A stretch of 64,000 bases of DNA from Apostichopus japonicus (taxonomy: Eukaryota > Echinodermata > Holothuroidea > Aspidochirotida > Stichopodidae). A program made the translations under genes and the position numbers. Each line of letters begins with the position of its first letter. Positions within the stretch are counted from its first letter, which is position 1. Positions 39,348-51,545 of this stretch are shown piece by piece. The notes beneath the pieces were generated by a model. The model had not been told where the DNA came from and searched no databases. It saw nothing but the letters and a program-made list of their open reading frames with translations. The stretch spans positions 23,455,001 to 23,519,000 of the forward strand of contig NC_092580.1 in assembly GCF_037975245.1 (NCBI RefSeq), read 5' to 3'.

Positions 39348-41546
39348 GTAACAGAGGCAGACAGTGAAACACTGCCCTCCTGGTTGTATTTCGATGATGT
39401 ATCTGCTGCAGTCGAGGGTATCCCCTCTGAGGCTGATCTCGGACAGTACTACGTCTCGGTCACGGCCATAGGACACAAATCGAACACCTCTGCTTCCTCC
39501 ACAGAGATCACAGAGGTCTTTTCAATCAGTGTCAGTCCAGAGGACATCACCAGACCAAATAGTGCCATCAAAGAAGATGGCTCTGAGGTGTCGTGTCCCA
39601 AAGAGAAAGTGCCAGCAGTGGCATCCATCATCCTTGATGCTGATTGGTCCAGGCTAACTGCTGAGCAGAGGGTGGCCATGGTGACCAAGATGTCCAAGTA
39701 TTCCATGTTAAAAGTCAGTGCTTTCAGATTGTTGCCAAAGGGTAGAAAGACGAACGAGGATGAGAGAGTCCTCATCACAGGGCCCGGGAATAGACCCAAC
39801 GGCCGCTTCTCCGGTGTATCCCTCAGCTGGAAGATAGGCTGCGGGGAGAACGCCGCAAACTTGCCAGTCGTGACCATCTTGGAGACAGCAGCCAAAGATA
39901 ACTCGATGGCAAAGGAATTTGGACACGATATCATCGGTTGGCGAGTGACCGGTCAGAAGACTAAAAGTAAGCTGAGAGTGAGGAGGCAGGTCAACTTGGC
40001 TGGAACACCAATGCCAACTCCCGACATATCTGTTACACCAGTGATGGGTTCTACGACCTCGAGAGTGCCGACCGTTTCGGTCAGGACTATGGTGTCAACT
40101 CAAGTGATGACCCCAACTCCTACTCCAGCCCCAACAGAGACGTCCAGTATGTCCTTCAGCCCTCCAACGCCTTCTGTATCGTCCACAGAGATGCTGACGT
40201 CCATGCCATCTATGACGGCTAGCGTCGGCATGACCACCTCTATGGTACCCACTAGCACGATCCGACCATCTATGACCCCAACAACGGTGACACCGACGAG
40301 AGTGCCGGTCACTACGGAACCCGTCAACCAACCACCAGTCATCAACGAACCCATCAACAGAATCGACGCTCAAGAAGGCGTACCTTTGCTCTTTGTGGTT
40401 CCGGCTGATACCTTCATAGATGAAGATGGCGATACCAGGGATCTCTTCCTGGATGTCACAGACAAGTCTGGCATGAAGCTAGGCAAGAAGTCCTGGCTGA
40501 AATTCGACAAAGTGAACCAGATGATTCATGGGCTTCCATCTGCAACGTTCCCAGGAGGGAAAAGCAGAAACACTTACATCATGGAAGCTCAAGACAGTCA
40601 CGGCAAGTACATCCGCATGCCCTTCGAGGTGGTCATCTCCAAGGCTGAGGAGGAGCCCCAGCCGGCACCTGTTGCTATGGGTGCTAAATTGAACATTGAT
40701 TTTGACGACTTTATGAACGACCCGCTACTGCAGCTGGATATTCTCAATCGAATCGCCAGCATCTTTGGAGATAGCGATGCAAGTGCCATCACAATCACCG
40801 GAATTAAGAGAGGCTCTGTGATCCTCTCCTGGACAAATAACACCATCGATAAGGACTCTTGCCCTACGGACTTGATCAATGAACTCATGAGTAAACTCAT
40901 AAACCCAGATGGTACCCCCACACAAGCACTCATTGATGCTTTTGCACCCAACTACACCATCTCTGGTGTGGAAGCCATGGAAGCTGGAGCGTGTACCGCC
41001 ACCACTGTTGCCCCTACGGAAGCCGACGATACTACCAAGGGCGGAAGCACCCTGAAGGCAGCACCCGGGAAGAAAAAAGGCGAGGGGGGCTCATTCATTC
41101 TGGTCCCTGCTATAGTGATAGTGTGTATATTACTATTAGCTGGGTTAATAACACTTCTCCTGTACAGGAAACATCGGAAGGGTAAACTCTCGGACGAAGA
41201 TAACGACACTTTCATAAACAAAGGGATTCCCATCATTCTCCCCGATGAGATTGAAGAGGCAGAGAAACCGCCACCGGATACCTCCAGTCCATTGATCATG
41301 TCCAATGAGAAACCTCCATTGCCCCCACCAGAATACAATAGCGTTCAGGAAGGTTCGAGAGAGCCTCTCCTCAACGGCAACGAAAATCCCAAAGTGAGCT
41401 CCGATGAGGACGATAAGAACTCTCTACCGATGGCCGATATCCAAAAACCAGATCCCCCGCCTCAGTCGACGCCTCCAGAAAATAGAAAGCAGGCTCCAGT
41501 AAACACCCCAGGGTACAGGGTCCCTCCACCGTATGTACCCCCATAA
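39348..41546 (+). CDS. DAG1: Dystroglycan, coding exon 2 (rest of alpha, all of beta)
   Basis: Joined to exon 1 this gives 823 residues. Residues 92-157 finish the first cadherin-like Ig domain. An S6-like domain follows with Cys174 and Cys256, spaced as the human disulfide pair is. Then come a furin-type RVRR (301-304), a Ser/Thr/Pro mucin region (305-417) starting with TPMPTP, a second cadherin-like domain (418-523) and a SEA-like domain (535-645). The last has the expected Gly580-Ser581 autoproteolysis site in 'RGSVILSWTNNT' and the beta-subunit cysteines 596 and 640. Beta-dystroglycan would be 243 residues. A transmembrane helix (674-697) precedes a basic RKHRKGK stop. The cytoplasmic tail contains PLPPPEY and ends in PPPYVPP, the WW/EF binding site for dystrophin or utrophin. 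No frameshift or missing key residue was seen. The exon ends at a TAA stop; open frames on the other strand are shadows. Confidence 0.97.
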   Translation, partial: VTEADSETLPSWLYFDDVSAAVEGIPSEADLGQYYVSVTAIGHKSNTSASSTEITEVFSISVSPEDITRPNSAIKEDGSEVSCPKEKVPAVASIILDADWSRLTAEQRVAMVTKMSKYSMLKVSAFRLLPKGRKTNEDERVLITGPGNRPNGRFSGVSLSWKIGCGENAANLPVVTILETAAKDNSMAKEFGHDIIGWRVTGQKTKSKLRVRRQVNLAGTPMPTPDISVTPVMGSTTSRVPTVSVRTMVSTQVMTPTPTPAPTETSSMSFSPPTPSVSSTEMLTSMPSMTASVGMTTSMVPTSTIRPSMTPTTVTPTRVPVTTEPVNQPPVINEPINRIDAQEGVPLLFVVPADTFIDEDGDTRDLFLDVTDKSGMKLGKKSWLKFDKVNQMIHGLPSATFPGGKSRNTYIMEAQDSHGKYIRMPFEVVISKAEEEPQPAPVAMGAKLNIDFDDFMNDPLLQLDILNRIASIFGDSDASAITITGIKRGSVILSWTNNTIDKDSCPTDLINELMSKLINPDGTPTQALIDAFAPNYTISGVEAMEAGACTATTVAPTEADDTTKGGSTLKAAPGKKKGEGGSFILVPAIVIVCILLLAGLITLLLYRKHRKGKLSDEDNDTFINKGIPIILPDEIEEAEKPPPDTSSPLIMSNEKPPLPPPEYNSVQEGSREPLLNGNENPKVSSDEDDKNSLPMADIQKPDPPPQSTPPENRKQAPVNTPGYRVPPPYVPP

Positions 41547-44500
41547 CCTGAATGACATTTCTGGAGTTAAAATTGCCTATTATATGTCTTTGTATCATCA
41601 TTACACACAACTATCAAAAGCAACCCACATATAATAACGGTGGAACTACTTTCTTCACCTCTTGAGCTCATATTGCACTGTTTATTTGCATTGATAGATT
41701 TGACGGGGTTTACTAAAGTAATATACCTTTATAGATATCTATACTTCAGTATTCTTGCTAAAAGCGACCAACTTAAAAATTATAAAAGCACATGTAATGC
41801 TGCATCAGGGCCTTTGTCAAACAGAAGAAGAATATCTATTCTGTTTAATCAAAATTTCCCAAAGAGAAAAAAGAAAACATGTGAAACATCTTGTAGCTTG
41901 AAAAGGAGGGGACTTGAATATTTTGGAGTTCTGTTCAAAGGAAAAATCAGATTTTGAATATATTCCTGAGGAATTAAGTAAGGGTGAATGCATGCATGCC
42001 GTTTAGTAATATATTTTGACTTGGCAAGAATAGCTACGACTACTACGAGGCGTTGGCCTCAGATTTTGCATGCTCAAGATGTTAATGGATTTGAAACGTA
42101 CTTTTCTATGGATTTTTAAAAACCAAATGAGAGAATGTTACATCTCAAAGTGTTTGCAGGTAACGGGAAGCATGGAAGCTATGTACATCAAGAAAGCTGA
42201 ATGAGAGAGAACACATGAAAGGTGAAGTTAAATGGGAATAGTAATAAAGCTCTTTGTGGCCATCTACAAGGGTTGGTGCCTTTGGTGTGATTATAAATCA
42301 TTGATTTTGAGTTGGTTGAACCAAGGCAGTAAACGGCCATCTGTATCAGGATTCAAACGTGCTAAAGTTGCTATTGGAAAAAAGAAAAACATGGATCAAA
42401 ACATCGCTACGAAATAATGAGCTGGAAAGTACTTCAGAGTAATAGGTTCTTACTCTCCAAAATAACATCAGATATTGAGGGAGAGTCGAACGAGACATTT
42501 ACACGTCCAAGCGAGTAAAAGCGATCAGCGAGTGATTTTGGCCGATTCCCAGCATTTCATTATTGGGAACCACATTTTGGACATTCTAGTCGAACAGATC
42601 TCTACGTTAACGTTTGAATGTACACCACCTCGGAGCGTCACTACATTCTGTTGGTCGCTACAAGGTTGATGCATAAGTGTCATAGACCATGAATGTCTAC
42701 ACAGAGGGCGACATGTCACAAGCATTTTATTAACCATTACGAATGAACGTACCAGCCATTGTTCGTTTTTCCAATGGGGAGGAATTGTCTCGCAGTTGTT
42801 TTGCAGTCAGTCCGCCTGGATATCGTAGTAGTAGTAGTAGTTTTGAAGTTGCCATGATCACATTTGGCCATAAGTTCAGAGGTGATGGAAATGTGGCTTG
42901 ACAGATGGGATCAGTTGTGTCGGTGTTCCAGCTGAATTTCCATTTCCTTTTCTTGGTTCCCTTTTCTTTCTTTTTTTTTTATAAAAAAAAAATAGTTACT
43001 TTTCAGACCATTTTATAAGACCACTTCATGCCAGATGTAGTAAGTAATGCAAGAGACTCCCTCACCTTGACATTCGATTCGCACCGCTTCGCGTGTCGTT
43101 ATTTCTGCCAGAATTACTCCATACTGATATGGAAGAATATCAGGACAATATAAATCATTGTTACATGATGTTTAATATTGGATACTGTCTTTTATATGGG
43201 AGAAATTCAACTGCATTTGCACTGGTATCAAGCCTTTCCTTTAACCAACCCAGTCAAAGGTTTTGGCTGAGGTGTTTCTCAAGTGATAGACATATATATG
43301 AGAGTTACCAAGTTGTACCCAAATAGAGAGAGAGAGACTGGTTAAACCTCAAGAAAGTATCTCCATAAGTAACCTCGATATATTAACCACCAATAAGATG
43401 GGGTTAGGGGGCCGGAGGAAGGGGGAGGGGGGCAGTTTTCATACTTCATGATACATGACATTCAGGGGGAGATTAAAGTGATCAGTGCATGGATGTGTTT
43501 CGTCTTATATAAAGGCAAGTATTACTCGACATTTGGTTTGTTCTTGGAATAATCCTCTCGATTTGAAGTGCAGCCGTTCCTCTCACTATCGAGTTATCTC
43601 AACATACTTCGGGTACAGAGGCATAGTCAAGTATGTAACCAAGAAATAATACGTGGAGGGTGGAAGAACCTCTAATTGCCAAATATTTTGTTTGTTGACA
43701 GATTTACCAACAATAGTCAGCATGAATGAGGTATAAGTTTTGAAAATATTTTCCTTATCTGTCTTAACTCTTGTTTTTGCTGGATTGAGTAGGTGGGACA
43801 GCTGAGTTGAGGTTATCTTTCAGGTGCCCTGAATTTACTTGAGATATTTCGGTGGCATATTCTATAAATGCATTTTAATTGTTTCTACTGTTGAATTTAG
43901 TCCACACTGTTGTTGTTTACCCATTTTATCATTGTCATTTTATGGTCTTTGGTGGTAATAGGACAAGGGCAGTTTCATTCATAAATATGTTATTACCAAT
44001 CAGCTATAAAGCAAAGTGTTGCCTGTATATACAGCTTTGGGTTTTTCTGTGGTTTATAACTTATATTCTTCATCTTTTTGAGTATTGTCGATAATGGTAA
44101 AGTTCACTTCAAACTTTTGAAATCTCAGAAATTGTAAATGTTATTCTGTTTTGGTAATTGACTTGTTACCCACCAAATCTTTCAACTTGTGGGGTAGAAT
44201 TGGAAAAAAAAAAGAATAAAACTGTTTGCTTATTTTATATTTTCACAAATAGGCTGAGATTGTTCCATATGTTTGTCAAACACAGTTGCTGTTGTATTTT
44301 TGTCCCAAATTTTGCTACCACCCCCATCCCCCTGTTTTTGCAAATCTGTTCATTAGATGTCATCTCCAATCTTCTAAATAAAGGTATTCAGCGTTTCTAA
44401 TTACTGTAATGGTTTAACCTTGGTATTCACTTTGCTATAATGTATTTTTTGTTAGTAGTTTGTACTTCCAAGTAGATTCTTATACCCTGTTTTGACATAA

Positions 44501-46310
44501 ATTAGTATTCATTAGTTTGTAAAAGCCAAACTAGAGTTTACTCGTAGATCTCTTCATCGGTTCATCCTTATACCATATCTCGTTTTTCAAAATGAGTACT
44601 AGTACATTTATTTATGTAATATTTCAGTAAGTTTAATTGTTAAGAATTTTAAATGAAAATTAGCATATGCTTGTCTTGTTGTATTTTTTTTTGGTTCCCC
44701 CCCTTAAAATTCTGGGTTGTCAGCTGTGTATCATAAAGAACAGACTAGGATAGTAAAGACCTGGAGAGTTATTCGTATGGTGCTAAAGCATGATTTTTGC
44801 ATGATAAAACATTGTGTTTATTATGTTAATGTATGAAGAAGTGGAGATGTCAAGTGCAAAGTGTCGGGATGTACGTTTTTTTTCTTTTCTTCTCTCTCGC
44901 TCTTTTTAACATGTGTAATTCTGTCATTTTTACCGCTTTTAAAGAAATGGTTATTTTCTTGTAAATTTGAAAACTTTTGAAAGCAATTTTACTTCAGACA
45001 GATGTGTGGGGGGAGCTGTAGGATGTTTTTGATTTTTTGTACAAAGCTGAAAGGAAATCCTTGTACTCTTTATATGTGTAATATGTTACGTACGAGGACG
45101 AAGAGAGACTGCAGTTTAAGAGAGGTAGTGGGGTACAATAGTTAGCAGAACAATAAATAGATATGTTTGCTGCTAGTGGTAAGAAGGGTATCTGCATGTT
45201 TACAGGGGAATGGAGTTATAGATCCTTCCCTCTTAGAAAAACAAAATGGATAGTAGCTCTTTTTAAGAAGTATTTATAGAAAATATTTCTGGGATGTTTG
45301 CATTGTCTTCCTATTATGGCAATTGCAGACTTTCGTAAAAAAACAAGGGGGACAATTTTCAGGGTGAAGTTGGGTTGAGAGGAGAAAGGGGAGGGGAGTG
45401 GGGGGAAGAAGTGAATTTATCATGGTAAATGTGCAACATTGGAAACAGGAAACATTTTTTTCATTTTACACAGGAACTTGGAGGAACAGGAACAGGTCTT
45501 GTAGCTGGGCATTAATAGGTCCATCCTCTTAGTCCTACCTTTCTCCCACACTACCTTTGGTCTCTCAGAATAAAAGGAGAAGTTGAATCTGTTCTGTAAA
45601 TAATTTTAACGGGAATCTTGTCAAAAGACAAGCAGGATTTCTAGCATTAATATTCTTCAATTAATGCTGTATTAAAACTGATCGTGAAAGATATCATTTT
45701 ATGCCTATAGGTGTCAATTATTACAATCATTTCTTGCATTTATTATATTATCAAGTTCATTCTATGGTTGATTGATTTTACTCGGTCCTCTCCTGTCTTT
45801 AATATATGTTTGTATATTAATTTACATGTATGTAAACGTCACATTCTGTTTCAAACAAATTTTTGCTGTAACACATGCAATGAGTTTGCACCAGTGGTAT
45901 AAGAACAGTAGGGATCCTCTCGCAAGTCTTGAGTTTGCATCAGTGGTATAGAAACAGTACAGGGAGGGAGGGGGGGTTGGGGGTGGGGTACGGCATCTGT
46001 ATCTTTCACATTACCAGGCAGATTGTGGCCTATCAGATACCTTTGAGTGTCAATTTGAAAATGAATAGAACTGGTAGCCAATAGAAGACCATAAAGGTGC
46101 AGCCATGGTAATACTCCCATCCCCCTCCCCTCCCCATCTTTACTGGACTTCAAATTATCCATTCTAAAACAAAGGGAAGGGAAGAGAGAGGGGACTACTT
46201 CAGAGGGAAGTAGGAAAACTAGAGGAGAAATGGACATTTCTTGGAAAATAAGACTCATCGGCTAAGGAGGCACTGTGTCAAAAAAAGAAACAAGCTGTAG
46301 CAGCTAGAAT
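41547..46310 (+). other. Dystroglycan 3' UTR and downstream flank
   Basis: There is no coding similarity. Candidate polyadenylation signals AATAAA lie at 42243-42248 and 44377-44382. The second is followed by T/G-rich sequence and would give a ~2.8-kb 3' UTR, comparable with vertebrate DAG1, whose 3' UTR is long. Which one is used cannot be told from sequence. A short TAG triplet run is at about 42826-42840. G-rich patches occur at about 43404-43432 and 45961-45989. Confidence 0.45.
44377..44382 (+). terminator. Candidate polyadenylation signal for dystroglycan
   Basis: AATAAA is followed within about 60-80 bases by a GT/T-rich stretch ('gtattttttgttagtagttt'), the usual downstream element. 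The signal at 42243-42248 is a possible proximal alternative but lacks so clear a downstream element. Confidence 0.35.
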
Positions 46311-46580
46311 GAATCAATATCAAACAATAGGTATTGTCTCTGAATACCTGCAGTGCCTATTGTGTTAACTATGCAGCCTCGCTGCAATATGTGGAGCCTG
46401 GCTGCAAATCAAAATCAAACAATAGGAATTGTCTCTGAATACCTGCAGTGCCTATTGTGTTAACTATGCAGCCTGGCTGCAACATGTGCAGCCTGGCTGC
46501 AAATCAAAATCAAACAATAGGTATTGTCCCTGAATACGTGCAGTGCCTATTGTGTTAACTATGCAGCCTGGCTGTGCATT
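46311..46580. repeat. Tandem repeat, 95-bp unit, three copies (last partial)
   Basis: 'caaacaatagg' occurs at 46321, 46416 and 46511, exactly 95 bp apart. Each copy continues with 'tgtc.ctgaata', 'tgcagtgcctattgtgttaa' and 'ctatgcagcctggctg'. A shorter internal duplication 'gcagcctggctgcaa' is present in the spacers. Confidence 0.92.
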
Positions 46581-47242
46581 TGCAGTGCCTTGAGCATCCT
46601 ACGTTTGATTGACACAGTGCCTAATGCAGTCTTGAAGATTAATGAGCACAGGCTCTGGTAGAAACTCATTTTAATTTTATCCTGTAGTTGTTATCTAGTT
46701 ACCTCACAGGTGACGATGTATCATGGTTAGGGTCCTATAGCAGGACTGGGTTTATATGGAGGCAAAACTTCGTTCCTTTTTCCTTGAATGGCACAATTAT
46801 TTTCAACTTCCTTCGTTATCCTTGTATTCCAGGATTACAACAAAAAAAGATTCTGTATTACTTTTATAATGGCTAGCCCTTTGTATGCAAGTTCACACTT
46901 ATTGTACATGTATCTTTGCTTGCCTCAACTTTTTATAACAATTATTTTATCTTCTATTTTAGGCAAATATAGACAGTGAATTAAAGTACTGTTTGTGGAC
47001 TAAAAGATGATTTGACATTTGTATTTTTCTTTGTTTTGTTTTGTGTATTTTTTTGTTAGCCCAAACTATTTTGTAAAATAGTCTTCGTTGACTACGTGAA
47101 GTTTCATTCCTGGCACCACACTTCAGCCCTATGTACCCCATCAAAGAAACCTGATTGCAGTTTGTATTTGGCCATTGATTTTGGCCTGTTTTACCAAAAT
47201 TGCCAAATAGTTATTGAAAACATGAGAACTGGAAAGCTTAAG

Positions 47243-47243
47243 A

Positions 47244-47300
<57 letters not shown>

Positions 47301-47324
47301 AATATATATATATATATGTATATA

Positions 47325-47361
<37 letters not shown>

Positions 47362-47392
47362 GTACATAAATATGTATATAAATGTAATATCT
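47243..47392. repeat. TA microsatellite, ~140 bp, interrupted
   Basis: Long alternating TA is broken by 'tgtatataaa' and 'tacatata' variants. It is largely self-complementary. The open frames of Tyr-Ile repeats on both strands are composition artefacts. Confidence 0.95.
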
Positions 47393-50339
47393 ATAGTGCC
47401 CCAAAATTTTGCATGCCAAAAAGTTTTCAAAATTTCTCTCCTGGGGGTTCTGACTATTGAATATAAAATGACCTGGAACTATCACTCCACAGTAGGAAAA
47501 GGTACCAACCATAGAGGGTCTGTGTGACGTACTCCCAGGTGCTCAAATTGGCAATTTTGTTATTGAAAATTGTAGTAAACATTGGAAAAATATACCATTT
47601 ACCTACATTCCATTGCATAGTTTCACCAAGAATGTGGTAGCTATGAGATCAGGACATTAGTTACTATAGAATACACATTCAAGGAGTAGTCTATAAGAGT
47701 TGAGTGCTACAAGGCAGCATGTCACATGACCCTCCATGGTTGGTACATTTCTTTGCATGCCTCCTAATTGACATAGTCGGTCTAGATTTATGTATACATC
47801 GATGGTTCTGATTAGCGTAATTATACCCAGACATTAAGAAGGAGAGAGCAATTTAACAAATTTCTCTCAGTGAGGCACAATGCTTTGAGGGTGCCAGTTA
47901 TATGCTTGTTGAAATCTGAGCATCTGTGACCATTATTTGACTTGCTAGCATATTTTGCGGCACTACTGTTGACCTTTAAAGACTAGAAAACGCACTGCAT
48001 TTAACGATTCATTAGAAATCTCAGGATTTGGAGAGAAGGTGCTCTTGCATTTCGACCGCATTGCCAGACATCCACGCGTCAGTGCGTGAAAAATAGAGGG
48101 CGAAATGTAAGTATTTGTAAAACAGAAGAACCGCGAACATAAAACTTAGGTCTGATGGCGTCATTGCAATTCACATCTGAGTAATATCAAATGTACCCTC
48201 TAACGTTACACTAGTTTCTTCTTGCCTCAGGATACCTCAATCTGTATACGACGCCGTCACCAGCCATGTTCGGCGAGCAGGTTTACCTATTCAATGACGA
48301 CAAAATTTTGTCAAACTAATCAGACGTGGAATAAAATATCGTGAAACCGGATTACTTAATCTTTGTTAGAATATGTCATTTGAATTAAGAAAGATTGGGC
48401 TTTTAATGGTTTGATAAACCTGGTCAGCAGACATTAATTTACTGATTGCGTAGTTTGTACTTGAGATACATTGTCAACTTAGCGTTTGTCGAAACCTCGC
48501 TCATCAAAAGTGCTCTTATGTATATCATTATTTTAAGAATATGCCACCTGTGTAGGGAATATCAATGTTTACGTTGAAACTCCAGCTCAGCGTAATACGT
48601 TTGGTCCTCGGATTATCCTACCGTAAATTTTTTCATGCATGTACACGATAATGTTGGATGTGTTCTTGAGTATATACTTACTACCAGGGAACTGAACTAG
48701 ATGATATTTCGCAAGGTAATAACGTAGAATTGCCAGATAGGCAAATACGCAAGGCCGGATTCACCATAAGGCCATATGAGTCTGGACATCTAGGGGGCCT
48801 CAATCATAATAGAAGTGAACCCGGTAAACATGGGTGTTTAGTAATATCGTTCCCGGAGCTCAAAGTAACAATGGAAGTACCACGAGTGATCTTATTTTAA
48901 GACTATATGATAATTAACCATTTTGGCAAGAAAATTAGCTGTTAAAGGCTGATGGTTTCGGTCTAAATGTTCATTGTTATCAGTGCATTGTCAATCGTGT
49001 TTGTCACTGTCTGTAATTATCACGAAAATGATACCGACACATCGCCGGACCGTGATTAAATAATCTGATCTGACCAGTTGTTACGATGTAATTATCCGCA
49101 TCCAAATTTCCAACACAACTTTCTCATTTGAAACAAAAATATATGCTTCATTAACCAAATTTTGTCATATTTTAATTTGATCATAAATGGAAAATAACGA
49201 TATCATAACTGTCCGAAATGCCATATCTCTGTCAACAGTGTTTCGCCAAGATAATTTAATAAACTTTGTGAATTTTCAATCAATGAGAGTATAATACATA
49301 TTACTATGCGAATTTCACATCGGTTCATCGCTCAACATGTCTTTGCACGCATAAATGTCAGGTTTAAATAACAACAAATTAAAAATTAAAAAACAGTTAC
49401 TAAGAAACACAATTTGTTTAGACTTCATTGACTAAGTGCGACCATGGTTGTCATAGATGGACGAGGTAGCAATAAATTATTCTTCGTGTGTATTGGTTGT
49501 AACCCTGGTAACAAGAACATTACTTTCATTTTGTGGTCAATAGTACTAAGTGACAAGTTTTAAAAAGTACTTTCTTGGGGGGAGGGTGGGGCGGGGGGTT
49601 CTGACCATGATCCCAGGCATAGTAAAATTATTTGAATTATAGCATATTTATGGGCAATATTGATGACGTATAACATTTTAGCGAATACTTGTCATTCACA
49701 TTCTCATGGTTAATTTATTAATATTATAATTTATATTTTAAAAATATTTATGACAGTAGTAATCGGTGCGCAACGACATATTTTGTACTAGAGAGGCTAA
49801 GATCTTAGGTCGTCCGGGGTCGGGATATCATTCCCTTGTGAGAAATTTTGGTAAAATGGAGTGTTCTTACATTGTATAGACTTTCGTATATTGTATATAT
49901 TTCTGCATCGAAGTCTATTCCTACGCATATATGCTTCCACGGTATATATGTGTAATAAAGCCTCATGCTTTTGATAGCGAGTTTGCTCGCAAAGAAAGTG
50001 AATGACGGTTGTTGAAGGCTTTGGACAAGTTCTCGTATTACCCTCAGTCACGTGGCGGACTGGGTCATAAATTTATACCGGTTCAGTGATCCAACCGGCG
50101 CTGCTGGGGCCTTGAAACAAGGGGCACGCTTCGCGCTTCAGAAGAAACTAACATGTTTTGCGACCAAGAGGAATAGCGCGCTCGTCATAGCCTGAGTCAA
50201 ACCGGTTTCTGTTCTTACAGTCTACTTTAGTTCAAGCTATATCCTCAAGTTGTATGCTGTGAATTCATGATATGTAAAAAGATCGCTAACTCATATCTTG
50301 ATTCATACGTGGTATCGTCAGTTATTCAGCGCTGTAACT
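47393..50339. other. Non-coding stretch, no supported gene
   Basis: I recognise nothing coding. Sequence after about 48000 is somewhat less repetitive than the upstream part. There is a G-rich patch at about 49576-49599. Confidence 0.5.
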
Positions 50340-50403
50340 TTGATTGCCTTCGCCACATGCAGGTCAAGCGTGGAGGTGAATCCGTTAACAGTTGACTTCA
50401 ACC
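50340..50403 (+). other. Possible untranslated exon upstream of the NXPE-like gene
   Basis: A segment ending '...cttcaacc' is followed by the consensus donor gtaagtatc at 50404. It lies upstream of the signal-anchor exon at 55036 in the same orientation. A 5' boundary cannot be set. This is only a splice-site observation. Confidence 0.2.
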
Positions 50404-50439
50404 GTAAGTATCATTTAAGTAGTAGTAATACTACTAATA

Positions 50440-51010
50440 ATAATAATAGACATTTATAATGCGCCGGTATCCGTAAAAAAAAAGACACTCATGGCACAGT
50501 GACACAAACAGTGCGATAGCAAAACAAACAACAGTAAACATACAAGACAACAACTGCAAGCAAAAATGGGCAACAGTGAACAATTAATTAAACAGTTTTC
50601 ATCAGATGAGTCTTGAGAGAGCGTTTAAAAGAAGCAAGAGATGGACTGTGTTGTACATGTTCTGGAAGGCTGTTCCACAGACAAGGGGCAGCAGCAGCAA
50701 AAGCTTTTTTGCCCCATGATCGATTTGAGCGATTTTCACACAGAAGTTAATTATTGTGTGATCTCATGAAACTGCGATTTGCGTGATATGGTTGCAGAAG
50801 TTCTGACAAGTAGAAATGGCGAAGTTCTAACAAAATAGCGATATGTGAAAATCAATAATTTAAAAATAATTCGGTCTTTGATCGGGAGCCAGTGTAATTC
50901 TTTCAGACTATGCGTGACATATTCTCTTGGCTTGGGACGGGTGGCAGTTCGTGCAGCAATGTTCTGTAGTCGTGCAAGACGGTTGATTTGTATTTCTTGC
51001 TTTCTACCGG
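50440..51010. mobile_element. Dispersed repeat, unclassified retroelement-like
   Basis: The block begins after an AAT-rich tract with 'agacatttataatgcgccgg'. It contains 'ctggaaggctgttccacaga' and 'gggagccagtgtaattcttt'. I recall near-identical phrases from interspersed repeats in fish and marine invertebrates. I cannot name the family, and neither end is defined by a target duplication. Confidence 0.45.
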
Positions 51011-51189
51011 TTGATCCTGGGCCTTGTAAGGCATATTTCCCTATGTAGGTATACGATACGACTAGTGGGTTATGTTTTCAGTTCATTTACGATGGTTGCC
51101 TTTGAAACAACAGCCGATATGATACCAAATTGGAATGCGAGCAAGGTAACTATATTTAATGGAATGAAACACGCAGGCAAAGGGAAAAA

Positions 51190-51545
51190 TCAAAACTACA
51201 GTGTGACATGTTTCCCCGAAAGCAAATGGGGGCGGTATTGAAGAACTTAGCATGCAGACCCCGGATGTGTGACCTGATAAATTCGCAGATGACATTACAA
51301 GGGTCCTACCTGTACCGCGTAAGATTTGGCACAGGGGTTGTACTCGTAATGCGTAAGGTTGGCATGTAATATACATATCTGAGGAGTCAAATGAGAACTT
51401 CATTTCAAAATACATAAAAATACAATGTGTTCCTTATACGTCATTCGCCGTACAAACAGTTCTTTTCGTTATAGATATATTTTCCCTTGTTTTGTTTTTT
51501 AATGCCAACTTACGTTACCGTTATCAAAATAATGGACTAACCTGC
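51190..51545 (+). repeat. Duplicated block, copy 1
   Basis: This is alignable with 54445-54835 in the same orientation. Shared landmarks are 'aatcaaaactacagt', 'cctgtaccgc.taagatttg', 'tactcgtaatgcgta', 'ggttggcatgtaatataca', 'ccttatacgtca' and 'ttttcgttata'. The two copies differ by substitutions and small indels. No coding function was recognised. Confidence 0.85.

Noticed and set aside
39449-39934. A 161-codon minus-strand open frame (and others at 39021-39476, 40598-40951, 40952-41338)
   Set aside because: All are antisense shadows of dystroglycan exon 2, whose own frame has strong family similarity.
47096-47527. Open frames of repeated Tyr/Ile on both strands
   Set aside because: They are produced by translating the TA microsatellite.
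51011-51241. A 76-codon frame entering the duplicated block, considered as an exon of the NXPE-like gene
   Set aside because: The matching copy at 54445-54835 does not preserve the frame, so coding constraint is unlikely.
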